A stretch of DNA of 11,893 bases. Source: Tidjanibacter sp. GTDB taxonomy: Bacteria > Bacteroidota > Bacteroidia > Bacteroidales > Rikenellaceae. The stretch lies in assembly GCA_017547065.1 (NCBI GenBank), contig JAFYRC010000174.1:1-11893 (forward strand). The letters are read 5' to 3'. The notes beneath the pieces are model-generated. The model was not told where the DNA came from. It saw only the letters and a list, made by a program, of their open reading frames with translations, and did no database searches. The position numbers were made by a program, and so were the translations under genes. How positions within the stretch are numbered: the stretch's first letter is position 1; each line of letters begins with the position of its first letter. Positions 7,378 to 11,893 of the stretch are shown one piece after another.

Positions 7378-7391
7378 TGGGTGAACACCCA
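7378..7391. repeat. Short palindrome in the atpH-atpA gap
   Basis: TGGGTGAACACCCA has 6-base arms around AA, just after the atpH stop. In RNA this is a very tight hairpin and there is no T-run, so it is not a terminator. It may be chance or a processing or stability element. Confidence 0.3.
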
Positions 7392-7393
7392 TA

Positions 7394-7960
7394 CTATACA
7401 AGTGTTTTGTTTTTGCGGAGAAATTCTCTCTTTATTTTCTCCAATTGCCCCTTTAGGGATGCATCTAATAGGAGGTCGTCCACCTGCAACACGAAGCCGC
7501 CCTCAATATCGGGGGCAACGCGGGTAACCACCTCTGCAACACCGCCCGTACGCTCCTCCACGATGGTTTTCAGTCGTGCAACAAGCGCCTCCTCGGGGGG
7601 CGTTGTGGTTGTTAGTCGCACCCTCACAAGGCCGCGACTTTTACGATAGAGGCGCAGGTAGGCAAGGGCCATTTGCGCTAGCCACTGCTCACGGTGGTGG
7701 GCAAGTACCAAATCGACAAACGACTTAAGCAGGGCCCTGCACTCCTCCGAGCATTCCTCTCCCACCAACGAAAGTATCACGCCACACTTCTTTCCTCGCT
7801 CCACCATTGGGTTGTCGAGCAACGCCCTGGCTTCGTGCGAGCCCATAAGCAGGCGGGCCATCTGCTCCATAACGGGGTAGAGAGCCTCGGCTTGCCCGAC
7901 ACTATCGGCTTGGGCAAGCAACGCTTTGGCGTAGCGACCAGAGAGAATACTATCGTTCAT
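7394..7960 (-). CDS. atpH: ATP synthase F1 delta subunit (OSCP)
   Basis: The peripheral-stalk protein that ties the b subunits to the top of F1. The 188-residue length is usual. The N-terminal domain starts SGRYAKALLAQA (7-18), the conserved RYAxAL helix. The C-terminal signature VTRVAPDIEGGFVLQVDDLLLDASLKGQLEKI lies around residues 144-175, including the IGG(F/M)-type turn and the D-S/A-L helix. The start ATG lies 45 bases after the atpF stop. Confidence 0.96.
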   Translation of the reverse strand: MNDSILSGRYAKALLAQADSVGQAEALYPVMEQMARLLMGSHEARALLDNPMVERGKKCGVILSLVGEECSEECRALLKSFVDLVLAHHREQWLAQMALAYLRLYRKSRGLVRVRLTTTTPPEEALVARLKTIVEERTGGVAEVVTRVAPDIEGGFVLQVDDLLLDASLKGQLEKIKREFLRKNKTLV

Positions 7961-8005
7961 CTTCGGGGGCGTGGGTGTTGGACGTGGGTACTTTTACAAG
8001 GGGGT

Positions 8006-8518
8006 TTAGGCGTTGGGCTTGGGTTGTTCACTCTCGGCCTCGTTGATGAGCCTTTCGATGTAGCTGCTTTGTGCCTCACTGTGGGCCATCTTCTCGCGCA
8101 ACACCTTCTCGGCCACCTCCACCGAGAGCATTGCCACCTCCGTGCGCAACTCTCCCAGAGCCTTCTGCTTTTCGATTTCGATTTGGGAAAGTGCCGCCTC
8201 CACCTTTGCGGTTGCCTCTGCTTCGGCCTTTTGGCGTGCACCATCCACGATGCGGTGGCTGTCGGCCATCGCACCCGCCACAATCTCGGCATGCCTCTTC
8301 TGAGCCTCCTCGATTATGTGGGCAGCCTCCTGCTCCACACTTTGGAGCCTTTCGGTAGCCTCCTTGGCGGCTGCAAGCCCCTCCTCAATCTGGGCGCGCC
8401 TCTTATCGACCATGCCCGTAATCACGGGGAAGCCGAACTTGGCCAGCACTCCAAACACAATCAGGAACGACAGGAGCATCCAAAATAGAAGTCCTAATTC
8501 GGGAGTTAATAACGACAT
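8006..8518 (-). CDS. atpF: ATP synthase Fo b subunit
   Basis: The peripheral-stalk subunit: a single N-terminal membrane helix (about 8-27, LGLLFWMLLSFLIVFGVLAK), then a long charged, Ala/Glu-rich helix to residue 150 that forms the dimeric coiled coil. At 170 residues it is of normal size. Only one b-type gene is present, as expected for a homodimeric stalk in a non-photosynthetic bacterium. It lies 53 bases after atpE. An overlapping Arg/Trp-rich frame on the same strand (7957-8292) is a shadow. Confidence 0.97.
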   Translation of the reverse strand: MSLLTPELGLLFWMLLSFLIVFGVLAKFGFPVITGMVDKRRAQIEEGLAAAKEATERLQSVEQEAAHIIEEAQKRHAEIVAGAMADSHRIVDGARQKAEAEATAKVEAALSQIEIEKQKALGELRTEVAMLSVEVAEKVLREKMAHSEAQSSYIERLINEAESEQPKPNA

Positions 8519-8571
8519 TTTTCCTCGCTTTTCTTTTGTTTACCTTGTGTTTGCTACAATGGTCCCACCCA

Positions 8572-8814
8572 TTAGAGGGCCATCAGGCAGACAACAATCG
8601 CAAAGAGGGTTGCACCCTCGATCAGAGCTGCCGACACAATCATTGCGGTCTGCAACGAGCCTGCGGCCTCGGGCTGACGAGCCATAGCCTCCAAAGCGTT
8701 GGAGCCAATTTTACCAATACCCCAAGCTGCGCCAAGAACTGCCAATGCAGCACCAATGGGTGCAACTGCCGAACCGAGGTTGATTGCCTGCAAAAGAGTA
8801 ATAAATGCTAACAT
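8572..8814 (-). CDS. atpE: ATP synthase Fo c subunit
   Basis: The ring-forming ion carrier, 80 residues and two membrane helices joined by the polar loop ARQPEA (45-50), which contacts gamma and epsilon. The ion-binding carboxylate is E66 in ALIEGATLF. The helix 1 position equivalent to the sodium ligand Gln32 of Ilyobacter (13 residues before the loop Arg) is I33, and the residue after the Glu is Gly, not Ser/Thr. A proton-binding ring is therefore likely. The helix 1 glycine-rich segment reads GAAWGIGKIG, with a Trp at 31 where a small or aliphatic residue is usual. Gaps of 30 bases to atpB and 53 bases to atpF support co-transcription. Confidence 0.97.
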   Translation of the reverse strand: MLAFITLLQAINLGSAVAPIGAALAVLGAAWGIGKIGSNALEAMARQPEAAGSLQTAMIVSAALIEGATLFAIVVCLMAL

Positions 8815-8844
8815 AGTGTTTAGTGTTTTAGTTATGTATGTTTG

Positions 8845-10005
8845 TTATTTATGTTGTTGCGTAGGTTTGTGGGCGGCGTGGTGCTCCTTGCGCGAAAGGC
8901 CAATGAACACAGCCGAGAGCATTGTGAACACGTAGGCCTGAATGTAGGCCACCAGTAGCTCCAACACGAGCATAAAGACCGAAAGCAGCACGGAAAAGAC
9001 CGTCATCACGCCATTCATTGTTGCGCCCATGTTCACGGTAATGAAGACCAAACAGGTGAGGGCTATGAGCACCGTGTGACCCGCCATAATGTTGGCAAAC
9101 AGACGAATAGTGAGCGCAAAGGGTTTTGATATGATACCGAAAATCTCGATGACGGGCATCAGCGGAATGGGGAACTTCATCCACACAGGCACGTCGGGCC
9201 ACAGGATCTCCTTCCAGTACTCCTTGTTGCCAAACACGTTCACGGCAAACATTGTAGCCAAGGCCAGCACCAAGGTGATGGCGATGTTGCCCGTCACATT
9301 GGCACCGCCGGGGAAGATGGGCACAAGGCCCAGCAGGTTGCTCACAAAGATGAAGAAGAAGGCCGTGAGTAGGTAGGGAGAGTAGCGCTTGTAGTCCTTA
9401 CCCACCGAAGGTTTTATGACATCATCAACAAGGCTCACAATGAGCATCTCCACAGCACCCACAAAGCCTCGTGGTACGGCCGTGTGGTCGTAGTTGCGCC
9501 TACGGTACCAACCCGCAACGCCGAGGATTATCACAATCACCACCAGCGAATTGAACATCACACCGGCAGCATTTTTGGTTATGGACAAATCAAGTGGGCG
9601 ATAGAGTTCACCCTCGCTGTTGTGAGCCACAAGTTTACCCTTCCACTGTTCACCCTCGTGGTTAATAAAAAATCCCTCGTGGGTGTGTCCATGGGCAACT
9701 TTGGCCGATGAAAAGGCATACCACCTACCCTCCTGTGAGCGCACGATGCAGAGCAGGGGGATTTCGATATGGTGGCCATTAATTGTTGTAATATGCCACG
9801 AGTAGCTATCGCCGATGTGCTCAAAGATTAGGCCCACAACATCCAGTTTGGCCTCTTCCTGCGACACCACCTCGGGGCCGTCAACCGCAACCTCTTGTGG
9901 CTCGGCCGGCTCACCTTGTGGTTTGGAAGCATACACACTGCCCAGCAGCCCACCTCCAATGAGGAGTGCCACCAACAGAGCCGTATGTCGCAACCAAGCC
10001 TTCAT
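8845..10005 (-). CDS. atpB: ATP synthase Fo a subunit with N-terminal extra-membrane domain
   Basis: The stator proton-channel subunit. At 386 residues it is over 100 longer than the E. coli protein (271). Residues 1-26 look like a signal peptide (KAWLRHTALLVALLIGGGLLGSVYA). A soluble, probably periplasmic domain follows (about 27-145), rich in His (HITTINGHHIEIP, HGHTHEGFFINHEGE), then the membrane core. The essential arginine is R301 in ISKPFALTIRLFANIMAGH, and Q356 (AYIQAYVF) matches E. coli Q252. The E219/H245 pair of E. coli is reversed here as H310 and E349, as in mitochondria. A large N-terminal domain is usual for Bacteroidetes AtpB; its role is unknown. It starts 6 bases after the stop of the four-helix protein. 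Confidence 0.97.
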   Translation of the reverse strand: MKAWLRHTALLVALLIGGGLLGSVYASKPQGEPAEPQEVAVDGPEVVSQEEAKLDVVGLIFEHIGDSYSWHITTINGHHIEIPLLCIVRSQEGRWYAFSSAKVAHGHTHEGFFINHEGEQWKGKLVAHNSEGELYRPLDLSITKNAAGVMFNSLVVIVIILGVAGWYRRRNYDHTAVPRGFVGAVEMLIVSLVDDVIKPSVGKDYKRYSPYLLTAFFFIFVSNLLGLVPIFPGGANVTGNIAITLVLALATMFAVNVFGNKEYWKEILWPDVPVWMKFPIPLMPVIEIFGIISKPFALTIRLFANIMAGHTVLIALTCLVFITVNMGATMNGVMTVFSVLLSVFMLVLELLVAYIQAYVFTMLSAVFIGLSRKEHHAAHKPTQQHK

Positions 10006-10011
10006 CCTATC

Positions 10012-10389
10012 CTACTGTCTGTTCTTGTTGTAGACACTAACAGCCCACGATTCACAAGCCGAAGTGAGGATATAGTAGAGGAGGGTGTAGAGCAAGAAGT
10101 GTGTTTTGCCCGCCAAGCCCAGCTTTACGTAGACAACCATCAGGGCTGCCACGCCGAGGAACTTCACACCCCTCATAATCATTGAGGTGGTCAGCACCTT
10201 CTCGGCTTTCATCTTGTCGTAGCGGCCTAACAGCCACACAAAGACCATTTCGTATATGTAGAAAAATGCGGGCACCACCCAGAACACGGGCGTGTAGACC
10301 TCGGGCCACATGGCCTTGATGGCCAGCACCGCAACACCAAAGATAATGGTTGCAAAGAGAGTTATTTCGTTCGCTGTTTTAGGTTTCAT
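10012..10389 (-). CDS. Small four-helix membrane protein, AtpI-like position
   Basis: A 125-residue membrane protein encoded between atpC and atpB, where Bacteroidetes operons keep a small poorly characterised gene. Four hydrophobic stretches are visible (about 7-27, 33-55, 73-92 and 97-113), with Trp/Tyr-rich boundaries (MWPEVYTPVFW, FFYIYEMVFVW) and a basic cytosolic loop GRYDKMKAEK (55-64). Topology and position suggest an AtpI-like role as an assembly helper for the c ring, or a Mg/Ca-handling accessory of Fo, but no diagnostic motif proves it. A GTG at 10425 would extend it and overlap atpC; the ATG at 10389 (MKPKTANEITLF) is preferred. It ends 6 bases before atpB, implying tight coupling. 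Confidence 0.85.
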   Translation of the reverse strand: MKPKTANEITLFATIIFGVAVLAIKAMWPEVYTPVFWVVPAFFYIYEMVFVWLLGRYDKMKAEKVLTTSMIMRGVKFLGVAALMVVYVKLGLAGKTHFLLYTLLYYILTSACESWAVSVYNKNRQ

Positions 10390-10412
10390 TTTATGGTTGG
10401 TTTTTCGGTTTA

Positions 10413-10658
10413 TCACTCCGTACACACTCGCACAACGTCGCCCTTGACCTCCACAAAGCCTCCGCCCACCGCAATCGAGTGGTCGGTGCCGTCCTCGGCC
10501 GTGTAGCGAATCTCCCCTCTTGTGAGCGACGAAATCAGCGGGGCGTGCATCGGGAGCACCACAAAGGGGGCCTTTGCACCCGGAAGTAGCACCTTTAATG
10601 CGCTACCGCTAAACAACTCGCCGGTGGGAGAAATTATGTGCAGTTGCAGGGTTTTCAT
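10413..10658 (-). CDS. atpC: ATP synthase F1 epsilon subunit, short form
   Basis: Part of the central stalk, at the foot of gamma. Its 81 residues cover only the N-terminal beta-sandwich: LQLHIISPTGELFSG (4-18), the conserved LLPGAKAPFVVLPMHAPLISSLTRGEIRY (24-52) and a final GGGFVEVKGDVVRVCTE (65-81). The C-terminal two-helix domain that inhibits ATP hydrolysis in E. coli (139 residues) is absent. Short epsilon subunits are usual in Bacteroidetes, so this is not a truncation. In Bacteroides-type operons atpD lies directly upstream; here a deaminase gene ends 31 bases upstream. Confidence 0.95.
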   Translation of the reverse strand: MKTLQLHIISPTGELFSGSALKVLLPGAKAPFVVLPMHAPLISSLTRGEIRYTAEDGTDHSIAVGGGFVEVKGDVVRVCTE

Positions 10659-10689
10659 GGCTTGATTTTCTCACGCAAGATCCGGCAAC

Positions 10690-11124
10690 TTATGGCTCAA
10701 CCTTGTGCTGTACAACCTCGATGCCACTGCGTTTGAGCAATTCCACACCGTCGGTGTTGTGGTAGAGGTCGCTGTAAACAACCCTCTTAATGCCCGACTG
10801 GATGATGAGTTTGGAACACTCCATACAAGGCGACGCGGTAACATACAAGGTGCTATTGTTGCCACTATTGTGGCTCTTGGCCAACTTGGTGATTGCATTT
10901 GCCTCGGCGTGCAAAACATAGGGTTTGGTCACACCACCCTCATCCTCGCAAATGTTCTCAAAGCCCGAGGGAGTGCCATTGTAGCCATCCGAGATGATCA
11001 TCTTATCCTTCACGATGAGCGCACCCACCTGGCGGCGAATACAGTAGGAGTTCTCGGCCCACACCCTCGCCATACGCATATAGCGGTCGTCAAGCTGGAA
11101 TTGTTTGTCTTCGTTGTATCCCAT
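10690..11124 (-). CDS. dCMP/CMP deaminase family protein
   Basis: A zinc-dependent cytosolic deaminase of 144 residues, converting dCMP (or a related cytosine nucleotide) to the uracil form and feeding dTMP synthesis. The zinc site is complete: HAEANA with H72 and catalytic E74, and SPCMECSK with C100 and C103. The start YMRMARVWAENSYCIRRQVGALIVKD (15-40) and the GYNGTPSGFENICED segment (47-61) are typical of dCMP deaminases and ComE-type relatives. It sits between tsaB (40-base gap) and atpC (31-base gap) on one strand, so it is probably part of the ATP synthase transcript. The substrate could be dCMP or CMP; dCMP is more likely. Confidence 0.93.
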   Translation of the reverse strand: MGYNEDKQFQLDDRYMRMARVWAENSYCIRRQVGALIVKDKMIISDGYNGTPSGFENICEDEGGVTKPYVLHAEANAITKLAKSHNSGNNSTLYVTASPCMECSKLIIQSGIKRVVYSDLYHNTDGVELLKRSGIEVVQHKVEP

Positions 11125-11164
11125 TTTATTCTCTATTGTTTCGTTCTTCGTTTATCTCCCGTTT

Positions 11165-11872
11165 TTAGAAAAGTTTTTTCTTGGAAGCCGTAACGATAAA
11201 GTCTTTCAGGTAGAAGGGCTCAAAGTAGGCAACATCCTCAACCTCGCCGGCCTGCAATTTCCTCTCGGCCTCGGCACACAGACCACGAGCCGAAGGAGCA
11301 ACCTCCACATACTCGGCCCACTCCAACACGCCCTGGCACTTCTCGGCGCCACTGCCGAAAATAACAAGCCTCTTGCGCTGCAATTGCACATCAAAGAAAC
11401 TCCTATCGGTAACAACCTCGGCCACCACCTCGCTCTGGGGCGTCAGGGTGGTATCAAACAGCTCGGCATAAACCTCCATACGGCGGGCGTCGATCATTGG
11501 ACACAGAATGGTATTGTCCCAATCCTCCACCTCCACGATTCCTGCCTCGTGCTCCTCCACCAAGCAAGCCGCCAGCGACCTCAACGAGTCGACCGACAGC
11601 AGTGGAATACCCAGCGCATAACACATGCCTTTAGCAAACGACACACCAATGCGGAGGCCCGTGTAGGAACCGGGGCCCTTACCCACAGCCACAGCGTCCA
11701 ACTCCTCGGGGGTAATGTCGTGCTCGCGCAGGAGCTCCTGGGTGAACACGCCAACCTTACGAGCATGGTCGTGTCCAAGGTCACTCTCGCGCAGGGCAAT
11801 CATCTCGCCATCCCTCGCCAATGCCACCGAACAAATGTCGGTGCCTGTCTCAATACATAAAATCAGTCCCAT
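11165..11872 (-). CDS. tsaB: tRNA threonylcarbamoyladenosine biosynthesis protein TsaB
   Basis: A 235-residue member of the ASKHA-fold Kae1/TsaD/YeaZ family. TsaB lacks catalysis itself but binds TsaD and TsaE to make the t6A base at position 37 of ANN-decoding tRNAs. The N-terminus GLILCIETGTDICSVAL (2-18) is the phosphate-1-like strand, and GKGPGSYTGLRIGVSFAKGMCYALGIPLLSVDSL (64-97) is the family signature. The length matches E. coli TsaB (231). The ATG at 11872 gives the expected N-terminus; no Shine-Dalgarno sequence precedes it. It is the first gene of the minus-strand cluster visible here; its promoter is at or beyond the right edge. Confidence 0.95.
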   Translation of the reverse strand: MGLILCIETGTDICSVALARDGEMIALRESDLGHDHARKVGVFTQELLREHDITPEELDAVAVGKGPGSYTGLRIGVSFAKGMCYALGIPLLSVDSLRSLAACLVEEHEAGIVEVEDWDNTILCPMIDARRMEVYAELFDTTLTPQSEVVAEVVTDRSFFDVQLQRKRLVIFGSGAEKCQGVLEWAEYVEVAPSARGLCAEAERKLQAGEVEDVAYFEPFYLKDFIVTASKKKLF

Positions 11873-11877
11873 ATCTT

Positions 11878-11891
11878 GAATTGAGAATTGA
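11878..11891. repeat. Two tandem copies of GAATTGA
   Basis: Two head-to-tail 7-base copies lie 5 bases upstream of the tsaB start and run towards the window edge, so the repeat may be longer. Significance is unknown; short AT-rich repeats of this kind can be chance. Confidence 0.4.
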
Positions 11892-11893
11892 GA

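Noticed and set aside
11105..11860. 251-residue plus-strand open frame opposite tsaB
   Set aside because: It is a His/Leu/Gln-rich antisense frame of a recognised gene, with no domain of its own.

Overview
The window looks like a chromosomal segment from a member of the Bacteroidota, most likely the order Bacteroidales. The evidence is: an F-type ATP synthase operon with the Bacteroidetes arrangement (a short AtpC, a small four-helix membrane protein, then an AtpB with a signal peptide and a large extra-membrane N-terminal domain); promoter boxes of the Bacteroidetes type (TAnnTTTG with an upstream TTTG); and almost no Shine-Dalgarno sequences before the starts. An Alistipes-like (Rikenellaceae) host is only a guess.

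Layout. Positions 1-3402 hold three plus-strand genes: the C-terminal part of a MATE efflux transporter (cut by the window edge), a cytidylate-kinase-like P-loop protein, and a PlsC-type acyltransferase with a C-terminal membrane region. The 228-base gap before the acyltransferase is unusual. It holds a perfect 12-bp palindrome, an 80-base GC-rich tract with 33 bases of unbroken purine/pyrimidine alternation (a Z-DNA candidate), and then a good Bacteroidetes promoter. A 12-bp-stem terminator at 3432-3461 separates this block from a convergent minus-strand block.

The minus-strand block, read in its own direction from the right edge, is tsaB, a dCMP/CMP deaminase, atpC, a four-helix AtpI-like protein, atpB, atpE, atpF, atpH, atpA and atpG. 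The genes are 6-78 bases apart, apart from the short stretch of 23 bases between atpC and the small membrane protein, so they look like one transcription unit whose promoter lies beyond the right edge. An AraC-family regulator with its own likely promoter follows, and then a tRNA-Leu(CAA) with a promoter and the shared terminator.

Function. The operon supplies a, b, c, delta, alpha, gamma and epsilon of the F1Fo ATP synthase. The beta subunit gene atpD, which in Bacteroides-type operons directly precedes atpC, is not in the window; tsaB (tRNA t6A modification) and the deaminase (pyrimidine nucleotide metabolism) occupy that place. The c subunit lacks the glutamine ligand of sodium-type rings, so a proton-driven enzyme is likely. 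I found no CRISPR array, insertion sequence, prophage gene or obvious novel system. The most unusual features are the alternating GC-rich tract and the displaced atpD.
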